From positions 7,558,007 to 7,622,006 of the forward strand of contig CM047430.1 of assembly GCA_026168455.1 (NCBI GenBank): DNA of 64,000 bases, written 5' to 3'. Both the position numbers and the translations under genes were made by a program. This DNA comes from Theocolax elegans (lineage: Eukaryota; Arthropoda; Insecta; Hymenoptera; Cerocephalidae). The notes beneath the pieces are model-generated. The model had not been told where the DNA came from and did no database searches. It saw nothing but the letters and a program-made list of their open reading frames with translations. This document shows, one piece after another, positions 47,050 to 59,000 of the stretch; within the stretch, counting starts at the first letter, position 1; every line of letters begins with the position of its first letter.

Positions 47050-47120
47050 AACCCGCGGGAATTGAACCTTGGATCTTTAGATCCGGAGGCTAACTCTCTA
47101 CCAACTGAGCTATTTTGTTG
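47050..47120 (-). other. tRNA-derived SINE head, left arm
   Basis: The minus strand reads TAGCTCAGTTGGTAGAGAG (box A) and GGTTCAATTCCCGCGGG (box B), most like tRNA-Phe or a similar class, but the anticodon arm is irregular (CTCCGGATCTAAAGATCC) and the acceptor stem is absent. Confidence 0.6.
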
Positions 47121-47203
47121 TTCCTGTCGTTAAATTAACTTTTGGTTATAAACTACTATCAAAATATGCTCCGAAATTAATAACCTTAAGTTAATTTAAT
47201 GAC

Positions 47204-47264
47204 AGCAGTTGGTAGAGAGCAAGCCTTCGGAGCTGAAGATCCGAGGTTTAATTCCCGCGGGTTG
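47204..47264 (+). other. tRNA-derived SINE head, right arm
   Basis: Mirror copy with CAGTTGGTAGAGAGCAAG and GGTTTAATTCCCGCGGG. It lacks the first bases of box A and is diverged in the anticodon arm. Confidence 0.55.
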
Positions 47265-47598
47265 AAATTTTTTTTTATATTTTTTTTCTTATTTTTATAT
47301 GGAATACATTTTTCAAAGGCATTTTCAACGTCGCTCAAACGTTATCACAACGTTATTTCCACCTATCGCGGCAACTTACATAAATCTTAGCGGACATATC
47401 CCACGTTGTGGCAACGTTTTTCCAACGTTTCAACAACTTTTATAACAACGTTGAAGCGTTGTCAAAACAACGTTGTGTGCTAGTAGTAGTAGTGTGCTAG
47501 TTTTTCCAACGTTTCAACAACTTTTATAACAACGTTGTAACGTTGTCAAAACCACGTTGCCACAACGTTGTTACAACGTTGTGTGCTAGTAAGAACAA

Positions 47599-49440
47599 CA
47601 CTACTAAACGGCTGCATTGCATCGACGTTACCGACAGTGAAGAAAGAAATATTTTAAGGATAATCCAAAATGTACGGGTGCACTTGATTCCAACCAAGCG
47701 TCTCATATTCGGTGCCTAAATGTATTGTACTTATTTCTCTGCTGAATGATAGAAATTATCATATATCTAGCACTGCCTTTATTAAAATGTCGATGGCTTC
47801 ACATGTTCTTGGTAAGGAATATCAATAAGCAGACTCGAATGGCCGAAATAAACAGATGGTACAAATAACAACATGGAACCGACATTTTAAGGCTTAGTAG
47901 AATTACTCGAGTACACTTAAATGGAACTAGTTTTCACTAACCTAGAGCCTAAATGCATGATGTTTACACTTGCCTGCTTGAATGGAACAGTCATACATCT
48001 AGCTAAAATGTTTAACAAAATATCCTTGGTGCTTTTGTTTCTTACAATATAGTATCAATAACTCGACACTACTAAACGGCTGCATTGCATCGACGTTACC
48101 GACAGTAATGAAAGAAATATTTTAAGGATAATCCAAATTGTACGGGTGCACTTGATTCCAACCAAGCGTCTGATATTCGGTGCCTAGATGTATTGTATTT
48201 ATTTCTCTGCTAAATGATAGAAATTATCATAAATCTAGGACTGCCATTTATTCAAATGTCGATGGCTTCACATGTTCTGGGTACGGAATATCAATAAGCA
48301 GTCTCGAATGGCCGAAATAAACAGAAGGTACAAATATGAACATGGAAGCGACATTTTAAGGCTTAGTAGAATTACTCGAGTACACTTAAATGGAACTAGT
48401 GTTCCCTAATCTAGAGCCAAAATGCATGCGCTTTACACTTGCCTGCTTGAGAGGAATAGTCATACATCTAGTTAAAGTGTTTAACAAATATCCTTGATTG
48501 TTTGTTTCTTACAATACAGTAGCAATAACTCGACACTACTAGACGGCTGAATTGCATTGACGTTACCGGCAGGGATGGGAGAAATATTTCAAGGATAATT
48601 CAAACTGTACGAGAGCACTTAATTTTATCGAAGCTTTTTATAGTCGGTGCCTAGATCTATTGTATTTATTATTCTGCTAAATGATAGAAATTATCATATA
48701 TTTAGCACTGGCGTTTAATAAAACGTCGTTGGCTTCACATTTTCTTGGAACGGAATATCAATAAGCAGACTCGAAAGGTTGAAATAAACAGACGGTACAA
48801 ATAAGAACCGGGAAGCGACATTTTAACGCTTAGAAGAATTACCCGACTACACTTAAATGGAACTAGTCGTTACTAATCTAGAGCCCAAATGCATGCTGAT
48901 TGCTCGTTGCCTGCTTGGCAGAATGAGCCAAACTTCTAGCTTTAATGTTTAACAAATTTTCCTTGATTGTTTTGTTTCTCACAATACAGTAGCAATAACT
49001 CGAAACTTCTAAACGGCTGAATTGCATTGACCTTACCGGCAGGGATGGGAGAAATATTTCAAGGATAATCCAAATTGTACGAGAGCACTTAATTCTAACC
49101 AAGCTTCTCATATTCGGTGCCTAGATGTACTGTATTTAATACTCTGCTGAATGATTGAAATTTTCATATATTTATCACGGCCGTTTAATAAAGCGTCGTT
49201 GGCTTCACATGTTCTTGGTACGGAATATCAATAAGCAGACTAGAATAGCTGAAATAAATAAACGGTACTAATACGAATCTCGACGCGAAATTTTAAGGCT
49301 TAAAAGAATTACTCGAGTACACATAAATGGAACTAGTCTTTACTAATCTAGAGCCTAAATGCATGCTGTTTGCTCCTTGCCTTCTTGACAGAAAGAGTCA
49401 TTCATCTAGTTAAAATGTTTAACAAAATATCCTTGATTGT
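47599..49440 (-). repeat. ~470-bp satellite array 4, inverted
   Basis: Almost four monomers in the opposite orientation to arrays 1-3 (CCTAAATGCATG and related at about 47950, 48420, 48890 and 49357). The array ends at the same monomer position as array 1 begins, next to the inverted flank copy. Confidence 0.9.
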
Positions 49441-50025
49441 TACAAATCTTCCATTGTATTGGCTAACGAAATTTATTCACAGTTATCAGGGTAATGTTCC
49501 TTTATTACCTTATTATTTAAAAAAAGCTAATTTGCAAGGGGAGGTTTTTCACTGGTCTAGCTGTAGCTAAGTATGGTCAGGATTTTGGAAATTTCAAACA
49601 TATGTTGCTTTGGAAAAACTATAGCTAATAAAGGCTATAGAAGCCTTATAAAAAGGCTACTGGGCAGATAAATGTTAAAATATATATAAAAGAAATGAAC
49701 AATGCTAATGATTTTTATGTTTATTTTATGACACTGTTGTGGGAATAAAAATTAAATGTATTTGATACTGGAGGTAATTACCAAATATAAAAATAAAATT
49801 GTTAATATTAATACGGTTTCGTTTCCACGTGGTCCAGGTGTACCTTATTTATAACGTTACGATTGGCTAAGAGCTGATTCTAGTATGGCTCATTCTTTAC
49901 AATCTAGAAGCGTTATCGCAATAATGACCACATCTACTACACCTAAGGGTGCCGTCATTGAAGTCGTCTCACTGTAGGGTGCATAGTAAAAAACTAAACT
50001 GCGTTCGAAAAATCTTTATGTTTCA
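49441..50025 (-). repeat. Flank of satellite domain, right copy
   Basis: Reverse complement of 20309-20892 with scattered differences. Beyond about 50025 similarity stops, inside the 5' end of a truncated Gypsy pol. Confidence 0.85.
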
Positions 50026-50035
50026 ACTGTAATAA

Positions 50036-52187
50036 AAACAGAAACCAGGGAAACTACAGCCAGAGGAAATAGAGACCCGTATTTCCTCACCCAAACATCC
50101 AAAAGGGTCAATACCCTCCCACGTAGCAGCAAATAATTCCCTAATACAGCAAATACCCGGCATCGACCCACGCCATTTCTTTAACATAGAGTTAAATGGA
50201 CAAAAACTTACAGCTTTACTTGATGATGGGTCAGTACACTCATTCATTGGGCGAGGAATGAGTAAAATATTACAGCATAAATTGAGACAATCCAGCAATT
50301 CAGCCGTTATAGTAGCAGATGGTACAGCCGTACCAATACAAGGTATAATAGATGTAACCATGGAAATACATGGTGAAACTATTATAATGCCTTTCCAAGT
50401 AGCAGACGGCTTACATTATGACTGCATATTAGGTATCGACTTTAAACGTAAAGCGGACATGAATATATGCTATGAAAACGATACGTGGTGGACTGATAAA
50501 GGTATCATTCATCATTTTTATCCGTATGGCAAAGACCCGAGTTGCTTACCCGCCCTAGCAAGCATAGGAGGATTGAAACGAGCTACAGCAGAACAAGAAA
50601 GGAGATTACAGCAGCTATTAAATGAGATGATTTCCTCAACACCAAGAACGCTAGGTGTAACTAACCTAGATTCCCATAAAATCGATGTGCAAGGTGCCGA
50701 ACCTATTCGTCAACGAAACCGTCGTTATTCGCCGAGGATGCTGCAGGCTGGATACGAGGAAATTGACAGAATGCTAAAGGAAGGTATAATAGAACCTTCA
50801 GAAAGCCCGTGGTGCAGCTGCCCAATTATAGTGCCGAAAGCAAATGGAAAATACCGCTTTTGCATAGATTTCCGGCAGGTTAATGCGGTAACCAAGAAAA
50901 TAGCGTACCCTATGCGGAATATGGACGACATTCTCGATCAGCTGAGAGAAAGTCGTTACATAAGTAAGCTTGATTTATCTCAAGCTTACCACCAAGTCCC
51001 TCTAGCACCAGAAAGCCGCGAAATTACAGCCTTTTCGACATGACAAAACGTATGCAAGGTTAGCCACCTACTACTACTGGCCAGGTATATACTATGATAC
51101 CTGCAATTATGTGAGAGCTTGTCAAGAGTGTCAAGCCCACAAAAGCAATCAGCAGGCTCTAGCAGGAATAATGGAAGGCAGGAACATAGATGGACCTTGG
51201 ACAGTAGTAGCAGTCGACATAATGGGATCGAAACCACCATCAAAGCAAGGTTTCAGGTACATAATAGTCTTTGAGTACTTATTTACCCGTTATGTTGAAA
51301 TAAAAGCGTTGAGACGAGCCGACGCAAAAAGCGTACTCCAAGCGTTCGATGAATTAGTCATTAACCGATGGGGTTGTCCCAAATACCTAATTTCGGACAA
51401 TGGGACGGAATTTGCAAATCGCCAAGTTGCAGAGAAATAACAGCAGTACGGAATTATACAGTCATTAATTCCGCCCTATTTCGCACAAGCTAACCCTGTA
51501 GAAAGGGTAAATAGAAACCTAAAACCGATGATAAACAGCTTCATTGAGGAAGATCATCGGGAGTGGGATCGACATTTAGGAGAGTTCTGCTTCGCTCTCA
51601 ATACAGTCGTCCACTCTACAACTAAATACAGCCCAGCATTTTTAAATTTTGGCAGAAACCCTATCCCAACAGCCCTTATACGAAAGCACCTAGAGTCCTC
51701 AGACCCCCCTCCAGCACCAAATACAGCAGCATGGATTGAAAGATTACATAGACTTCCAGCAATATATGATCTTGTTAGAAGACATATAGACACAGCAGTG
51801 GCTAGACAAGCTAGACACTATAATAAAGGACGTAGACTGGTACAATACCAAGTTGGCGATCGAGTTTGTCGACGCAATAGGGTATTGTCCTCAAAAGATA
51901 ATCATTTTACAGCAAAAATGGCACCAATAAACATAGGCCCCGCGAGAGTAGTAGAAGTAGTTTCGGCAAACTATAATATTGTTGAAGACAAAGATACTAA
52001 GCGGAGGGTCAAAGTCTACGTAAATGATCTTAAGCGTTATATCCCTCCTAGAAACGTTATCCCACCTAAAATTCATTCCTCCCCTTCGCAGCGTCCAATA
52101 GCACAAAATATACAGCAAAACCACCCAAGTAGCAATAACCCACCTAGAAAGCGAGGTAGGCCCCGAAAGATTAATAAAGGCAATTAA
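50036..52187 (+). pseudogene. pol: Second Gypsy pol, internally deleted
   Basis: The open frame from about 50036 holds a protease (KLTALLDDGSVHSFIGRG; the active site reads DDG instead of DTG) and the RT N-terminal half up to motif A (SKLDLSQAYHQVPLAPESRE). It breaks at about 51040. The next sequence is already the integrase zinc finger (HDKTYARLATYYYWPG...CQECQAHK), so the rest of RT and RNase H is deleted. The integrase core follows: VAVDIMGSKPP (Asp), LISDNGTEFANRQ (Asp), then TAA 51438-51440 in frame, resuming at once with QQYGIIQSLIPPYFAQANPV and ERVNR (Glu). It ends with a GPARVVEV region and the basic tail RKRGRPRKINKGN at TAA 52187. GC content is higher than in the first element, and the two are not close relatives. 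The 5' side (gag, LTR) is cut off at the satellite domain boundary. Confidence 0.85.
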
Positions 52188-52250
52188 AGAAAAAATTTGA
52201 GTAGGTAAATTTTGGCAAATAAAAAGAATCAAACCTGATAATAGCAACAG

Positions 52251-52298
52251 GTAAGTATTAAGCAAGGGTAGGAAATAAGAATAATTATTTTCCCTTAG
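52251..52298 (+). other. Possible 48-bp intron ahead of the gag-like ORF
   Basis: CAG/GTAAGTATTA at 52248-52260 is an excellent donor, and TTATTTTCCCTTAG/AATGG at 52285-52303 a good acceptor. It lies between the pol stop and the gag-like ORF. Confidence 0.5.
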
Positions 52299-53182
52299 AA
52301 TGGAAAGAATGGGAAGCCCGTGGCCGTGGCCGCTTCACCGTACGGCCCACGGAGTTGAGGAGACCTGGGCAGGACCTGGAGGGGATCCTGGAAAGATTAG
52401 ACTTAACGGAAGAACCTGCAAGCACCCCTCCAGGAGCAGGCCAACGCACAACCTGCCCAGGTACCAGAGGATGCGTCAGGGGAGGGCGTCATCTATGCGC
52501 CAACCCTGACTTCCGCCCAACAGCACCAGGGACGGAAGTAGCAGCCCTCACCCCAATAGCTACCACCAGCACAGACATCACACCTTACAGCCCCCCTACA
52601 GCCACTCCCACACCGCCATCCCAACCACCCTCCCTCTATATCCCAGCCTTCCTTCCCCAACCAATTATTTCCCGCCCAGTCCTCGACCCGTCCACGGGCA
52701 TGTATACTTATGTACATGTGCCCGTGAACATGCCCCCTCCCTGCCCCGTGCCCAACCTACCCACACCCATTACAGCTCCCTTGTCCCTACCTGCTCCCCC
52801 ATCTAATCCTACAAACACCCAACCCCAACCATCCACATCCACGACCCTACCATCCCTAATGTCCCTACCCGTACAGCCTCCCACAACCCTTTTCCCTCCC
52901 ATTGAACCCCCCTGCAGATCTACGCCGTCTGCTGCAGTAAGGGCAGCACCAGCAACGAGCTGGATCATCCCCGCAGAGGCACGTATGTCCCGGCCCGACC
53001 CGAGCGAAGGCCGCCCGGGATGTTGGAATTGCGGGGGGCTGGGACATAGTTGGAGGAACTGCCCCTCTCCAAACGCAGTTTTCTGCAGGAACTTCGGGAG
53101 GAGGGGAGTTTTCTCCAAAAACTGCCCCCGCTGCGGAGAGGGCTACTGGGAAATAAATTCCTTCCCCTACAGCGCCCCATAA
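52299..53182 (+). CDS. GC-rich gag-like protein with zinc knuckle, downstream of pol
   Basis: The open frame starts before the first in-frame ATG (52355, MRRPGQDLEGILERLDLTEE); upstream codons (EWKEWEARGRGRF) follow a possible splice acceptor. Ends at TAA 53180-53182. The middle ~170 residues are Pro/Thr/Ser-rich and disordered. The C terminus carries a CCHC knuckle CWNCGGLGHSWRNC and a second, damaged one, CRNFGRRGVFSKNCPRC, where the second Cys is Phe. This pairing is typical of insect Gypsy gag C termini, which normally precede pol. No capsid domain is present. It is about 60% GC in an AT-rich window, and clean over 275 codons. It may be the end of another, otherwise lost element, a permuted product of recombination, or a genuinely 3' ORF. 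Confidence 0.6.
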
Positions 53183-53560
53183 CACATCCCTCCAATTATA
53201 CTTACCCGGCTAAGCAACTATTTATAAAGATTAAAATTTTTTTTTATTTTATATGAATAAAATTATATACAACGTAATCCATGTAGTATAATTATTAAGA
53301 CCCCAACCCAAACAATTACAAAAAAAGTTTTCTCCTAAAGAGCAGCTGAAAATAAGAAATATTTTATTAACCCAAAATGGCAAATTTTCCCAAATAATAA
53401 GGGTGGTGAGAAAAAGCAGAACAAATAAGCAAATAATTTAAAGTATATGTAATCTTATATTATATTTAAGTGGATCGACTTTTGGTCTCCGGTTCTCCGG
53501 TTCTCCGGTTTTTTAAAAATGCATTTTATAGTTTCAAAGTTTTATTTTAATTGGACTTTA
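53183..53560. other. AT-rich spacer
   Basis: No gene was seen. A short direct repeat GGTTCTCCGGTTCTCCGGTT lies at 53491-53510. Confidence 0.5.
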
Positions 53561-53840
53561 CACTTTTGGGCCTTACATTTTTTGGACCTTACATTTTTGG
53601 GCCTTATAAATTTTGGGCCTTACATTATTGGCAACGGAATTGTAAAGATTTATTTTAATTGGACTTTACAATTTTAGGCCTTACATTTTGAGCCTTACAT
53701 TTTTGTCCTCATAATTTTTGGGCCTTACATTTTTGGGCCTTATAAATTTGGACCTTACATTTTGGGCCTTATAAAATTTGGGACTTACATTTTTGGGCCT
53801 TATAAATTTTGGGACTTACATTTTTGGGCCTTATAATTCT
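53561..53840. repeat. GGGCCTTACATTTTT minisatellite
   Basis: About fifteen imperfect ~16-26-bp units alternating GGGCCTTACATTTTT and GGGCCTTATAAATTTT. Confidence 0.9.
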
Positions 53841-55396
53841 TTTAAACAAATAGATATCAACTACTATGTCGATATTATTACTAGAAAATTATCTTAATAA
53901 CTATAATTAAAATAACATTTGATTACGTAATTAAAATTAATAAAATTTCAACACTGGAACATACAATAAATCAAATTAATTTTTATTGTTTATTTTACAA
54001 ACTTATTTTTGCAAAAATTTCAAATTACAATTATTATGTTATCAAATTAAATTACAATTATTATGTTACAATTGTACTCTATTCACTTGTATATTTCCTA
54101 AGATATATTTTTTTCAATATATCGTTTTTATTGTTTATATAATTTATAAATTCAGCAAGTATTCATCGAAATCATCTTTAACAGAAAAATTAAATCATAT
54201 CATTAAATATTAAATGTATAATTAATTAAACATTACATAAAATATTCAAATAAATATTACTGTTTTTAAAATGCCATTTAGAAGATATATATCCAATATG
54301 CATATTGTCAGATATTATTGATATTATATATGTTATATCTGTAACAAAAACATTTTTATTATTAATTATAAATAAATTGACAAAGTCAAAACTATACCTT
54401 TTAACTTAATCATTAAGAAATACTACTGCATTTTTGATTATTTCGATAGTCTTAATAAACTAATCAGGATACTGAAATACAAAAAGACTTATTATATTTC
54501 AAACAATAATAATTTAAAATGAAAATTAGATAATTTTATAATATACCTTGTGACTTTAATCGTATGGAATGCCATTAGGAATATAATATTTTATTGATAT
54601 AATATTAATTGGAATGCTGCTGCCGTTTGTTATTTTTATTCAGCGCTGCATTCATTGGAATGCTGCTGCCCTTTGTTTTTTTTTATTCAGCGCTGCATTT
54701 ATTGGAATTATGAGTGTCAAACTACTAGCAAAGAATTTGTACAAATATTGGCCCATTAGATGGAAAGTTTGGCCCTCTTTGTGTAAAGGTTGGCCCAGAT
54801 TCTTTAAATGTTGGCCCATTTACAGAAAAGATTATTACAACATATTATTTACAACATATTATTATTGCAATATTAAATATTATCAACGCAATTAAGTGCG
54901 CCTTAATTTAAGAAATTGCATGTGAAAAACAATTTTTTACTGGTTGAAAAATGTATTCCATAATCAATACAAAATGTTCCTAAATTGGCCAAAAGTGGGC
55001 TAAAGTTTGCCAAAACTGGAAAAATGTTCCAAATATTTCAATGTTGGTAAACATCGGCCCACTTTTGGCGCAAGTTGGCCCACTTTTAGCATACTTTGGA
55101 GCATTTTCATCGAAAATGTATTTCCACTAGGGTATGTATAATATTAGTATTTATAAAATATTAAATTTATATTAACTATATTTCATTCATTACATTGAAG
55201 CTACTTTCTTATAAACACTGTTTTCTAATAATTTATATTTTATTTTTTTCAGCTTTACAAAAAAATATTAATAAAGAATTTAAAATAATCGTTTAGAAAA
55301 ATAAAAAAAATTATAATTATTATTAAACAATTGAAACAAATTATTAATATTATTTTTATAATTGTGAATCATTTTGTAAAATAAACCATTTTTATA
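53841..55396. other. AT-rich DNA ahead of the Ulp1-like ORF
   Basis: Contains a two-copy ~46-bp tandem repeat at 54611-54704 (GGAATGCTGCTGCC...TTCAGCGCTGCATT), and a 54740-55110 stretch with TTGGCCCA-type motifs in direct and inverted orientation. The 5' end of the Helitron may lie in here, but I could not fix it. No ORF with a domain was found. Confidence 0.5.
54611..54704. repeat. ~46-bp tandem duplication
   Basis: Two units, each starting GGAATGCTGCTGCC and ending CAGCGCTGCATT(C/T)ATT, the second with a longer T run. Confidence 0.85.
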
Positions 55397-56074
55397 ATGG
55401 GTTTGACGGAAATAAAAATATTAGTTGTAAAAACGATTGAACCATATAGCGACGATGCTTCAATGTTAAATGATGAACACATATTAGAATTTAATAACAT
55501 CCTTAAATCATGTGCACCATTCAATATGCAAACAACTCTTTTAGTTCAAAAACAATATAATATTAACTCAGTTCAAATGAATAATGAATACATTCAATTG
55601 TTATTTTCTGGACAATATGAAAAAGGTCATTGGATTGGTATGTATTACAATAATAGAACGATACACATTTATGATAGTTTAAATGCTAAATATTTGCAAA
55701 ATGAACATAAAGTATACATCAACAGATTATTTCCAGATAGTCAACAATTAAAAATTGTTTTTGAAACAGTGCAATTTCAAACCAATAGTTATGATTGTGG
55801 AATTTTCGCGACAGCTTTTGCTGTATCTATTGTATTTAATTTATGCCCATGCAGTTTAAACTATGATATTTCCCAAATGCGTTCACATTTACTAAAAATA
55901 TACGAAACACGTAGTATTACGATGTTTCCAATTTTACAAAATATAAACTATAATATTTCAACAATACCAATCAAAAGATACATGATTCATATTTGTTGTA
56001 TTGATGAAAAAAAAATTGAATTTCAATGTAGCAGAAATAAAAATAATAGAATAAAATTTTCAACAGAAATTTAA
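55397..56074 (+). CDS. Ulp1/SENP-like (C48) cysteine protease
   Basis: 225 codons, ATG 55397 to TAA 56072-56074, intact. C48 enzymes remove SUMO or related modifiers. The catalytic set is present: His78 in EKGHWIGMYYNN, Asp93 in IHIYDSLNAKYL, oxyanion-hole Gln128 and nucleophile Cys134 in QFQTNSYDCGIFATAFAVSI. The tail QMRSHLLKIYETRSITMFP is also characteristic. The N-terminal ~60 residues resemble the substrate-binding front of small transposon-encoded Ulp1 proteins (LNDEHILEFNNILKS). It ends 20 bp upstream of the Helitron polyprotein in the same orientation and with similar AT-rich codon use, so it probably belongs to the element. Possible roles are processing the polyprotein or antagonising host SUMOylation. 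The alternative is a separate older insertion, since Ulp1 genes also travel in other DNA transposons. Confidence 0.8.
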   Translation: MGLTEIKILVVKTIEPYSDDASMLNDEHILEFNNILKSCAPFNMQTTLLVQKQYNINSVQMNNEYIQLLFSGQYEKGHWIGMYYNNRTIHIYDSLNAKYLQNEHKVYINRLFPDSQQLKIVFETVQFQTNSYDCGIFATAFAVSIVFNLCPCSLNYDISQMRSHLLKIYETRSITMFPILQNINYNISTIPIKRYMIHICCIDEKKIEFQCSRNKNNRIKFSTEI

Positions 56075-56093
56075 TTCTGAACAACAAACAATA

Positions 56094-59000
56094 ATGAATT
56101 TATATAATAAAGATAAAATCATTTCCGTTGATTCTATTACCCCAATGGAAATAGACTATGAAATACCAACTTATAGTTCATTTTATCAAAAAAATAAAAA
56201 TAAACAATTTAATGATATAGAAATAAAAGAGCTAAAAATAAAACAGCAAACTAGGATAAAAAGGCAAACAATTAGCTGTATCGATATAAAAAATGAACGA
56301 GAAAAAGAAGCGTTGCATAAAAAAGAAGCTTATATGAGGAGTAAAGATAGTAATGACGGCAAAATAGAAGAAAAAAAATAAAGAGAAAACAGCAAACCAT
56401 GATGAAAAGACAAAAATAAATAGTGACGAAATAAAAAATGAACGAGAAAAAGAAGCATTACGAAAAAAGAAGCTTATGTAAATAATAAAAATAGCAATGA
56501 CGGCAAAATAGAAGAAAAAAAAATAAAGAGAAAACAGCAAACCATGATGAAAAGACAAAAAATGAATGGTGGCGAAATAAAAAATGAACGAGAAAAAGAA
56601 GCATTACGAAAAAAAGAAGCTTATGTGAAAAGTAAAAATAGTAATGACGACAAAATAGAAGAAAAAAAAATAAAGAGAAAACAGCAAACCATGATGAAAA
56701 GACAAAAAATAAATCGTGACGAAATAAAAAATGAACATAAAATGCATTACAAAAGCAACATATTTATTATAATGAAAATACTGATCAATGTAAAAAAATG
56801 AAAAGAAAAAATTAAATGGAAAAATATTAAACGAAAGTAGAAAAAATGATATCGATAAATTAGTATAAAACCATTTACAAAAAAATTTAAAAAGACGCAT
56901 ATGTATGAAAAATGACAAAGACATGGAAATACCAATCATATTGCTTAAAAAATTAAAAATTGATGAAGGAAAATTTTTTAACGTATATGATAAACCAATT
57001 AATACCAAAAAAGGTATAAATTATAAAGAATTAAATAAACGTATTTTAATTAAAAATGAACAAAATGTAAAATTAGTAAGTAAATCCAAAATAATAGGAC
57101 GAATAGCAAATGTAGATTTTGATGAAAAAATAATTATTGAAAACAATTTAGGTTATATGTCTGAAACTTGTAAACATTGTAATACTAAACATTTTGTTTT
57201 TGAATATACAATAGGTAAAGAATTTTCTAATTATTGTCACAAAGGAAACGTAGACTTACCGAAAATGCCTCCCTATCCGGAAGAATTAAAGCAATTAGCT
57301 ACAGGAATATCGGAAGATAGTATTAATTTTCGCAAAAATATTCGGCTATATAATAATGCGTTAGCTTTTGCAAGCTTTGGAGCTAATTTTGATAAGTTAT
57401 CTGGTAGTGGACCACAAATTCTTAGAATATGTGGTCAAATATATCACAATGTTTTTGCTTTACATCCAAATGAAAATGAAGCTCGAAAATATGGGCAATT
57501 GTATGTTCCAGATAATGAACTAGCTGCAGCTGAAAGAAAAAGTTTTAAAAATAATTTAGATACAAAATTAGAATTGTCAAGTAAATTAGATAGCTTAATT
57601 AGAAATGTTAATCCTTATGCTAAAGCTTATAAAATGATGTATTAGGTAGAAAAAGAAAAATTAGAATATTAGAAGAAAAATTAGATAAAAATATATATAT
57701 AATGAAGCTACTTGTAATGAAGTTGCAATGGTATTTGTAGGAAAAAATGGACTGCCTACTTCAGAGCGGGATATAGTTATATATTCAAAATATGACAATC
57801 CAATTAGTATTCCTTTAATAAGTAAACACACTGATCCAATGACATACCCACTTATTTATCCAAATGGAGGATATGGATGGATGCCTAATATGAAATGCAA
57901 ATATAAGAAAAACAATATTTCATGTTTGCAATTTTATAATTACAGACTTTCTATGAGAAATGGATTTAATCCATACCTTAATATGGGAAAAGTTTCTCAA
58001 CAGTTTACAATTGATGCATTTGTAAAAGTTGAACAATCAAGATTATATTTTGTAAAGAAAAACCAAGATATTTTAAGAAGCGATTATTATAAAGGCGTAA
58101 TGGATTATTTACACAAGAAAAAAGAATCTGAAAATATAAAAATTGGAAAAATGTTTATTTTGCCATTGTTGGAAGTTCAAGATTCCTAAAACAAAATTAC
58201 ATTGACTCATTGAGTATAGTAAATCGTTACGGAAAACCTGACTTATGTATAACAATGACATGTAATCCAAACTGAAAAGAAATAACTGAACATTTAAAAA
58301 AATATGAAACTGTAATTGATAGACCAGATTTAGTATTTAAGGTATTTCATCAAAAAATAAAAGAATTTAAAGAATTGGTAATTAAGCAAGGTGTTTTAGG
58401 AAATTGTATCGCCTACACTTATGTTATCGAATTTCAAAAACGTGGACTTCCTCACATGCATATGCTATAATTTTTAGATAAAAATTATAAAATTAATACT
58501 CCCGAAAAAGTAGATGAACTCATAAACGCAGAAATTCCAAACGAATATATCTATCCACGGTTGTATAATATTGTAAAACAGTTTATGATTCATGAAAAAA
58601 AATTTAATAACAAAACAACTTTTAATTCATCAGGATATCCATTATATATAAGAAGAAATGATATCAAAAAAATCAATTATAAAGGTAAATACCACAATAG
58701 AATAGCTGATAATCGGTTTGTTGTTTCGTATTATCCTTATTTATTGTTAAAATTTAATTGTCACATTAATGTCGAAGTATGCTCAACAGTCCAATGTATA
58801 AAATACTTATTTAAATAGTGTTATAAAGGACATGACTGTGCGAACATAGAAATACGTGACACAGGTATCAGATCAAAAGACAGTTCTAATTTAACTCATG
58901 ATGAAGATATTGAAAGCAATGAATATAATACTATTAGAATACCCTCTACACGAACTTTCACATACCATAATAAGATTAGCTATTCACAATGAAGATGAAC

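Larger units (their letters stand above)
46753..47598. repeat. Palindromic tRNA-derived element rich in CAACGTTG
   Basis: The arms are reverse complements (TTGTTCCTACTAGCACACAA at the left; TTGTGTGCTAGTAAGAACAA at the right). They contain many copies of the self-complementary core AACGTT (ACAACGTTGT, GCAACGTTG and so on), then TATGTCCGCTAAGATTTATG, and each has a tRNA-like head near the centre. The satellite changes orientation across it. Confidence 0.85.

Noticed and set aside
55130..55396. Defined 5' terminus of the Helitron
   Set aside because: Several TC dinucleotides are possible and no second copy is available to fix the end.
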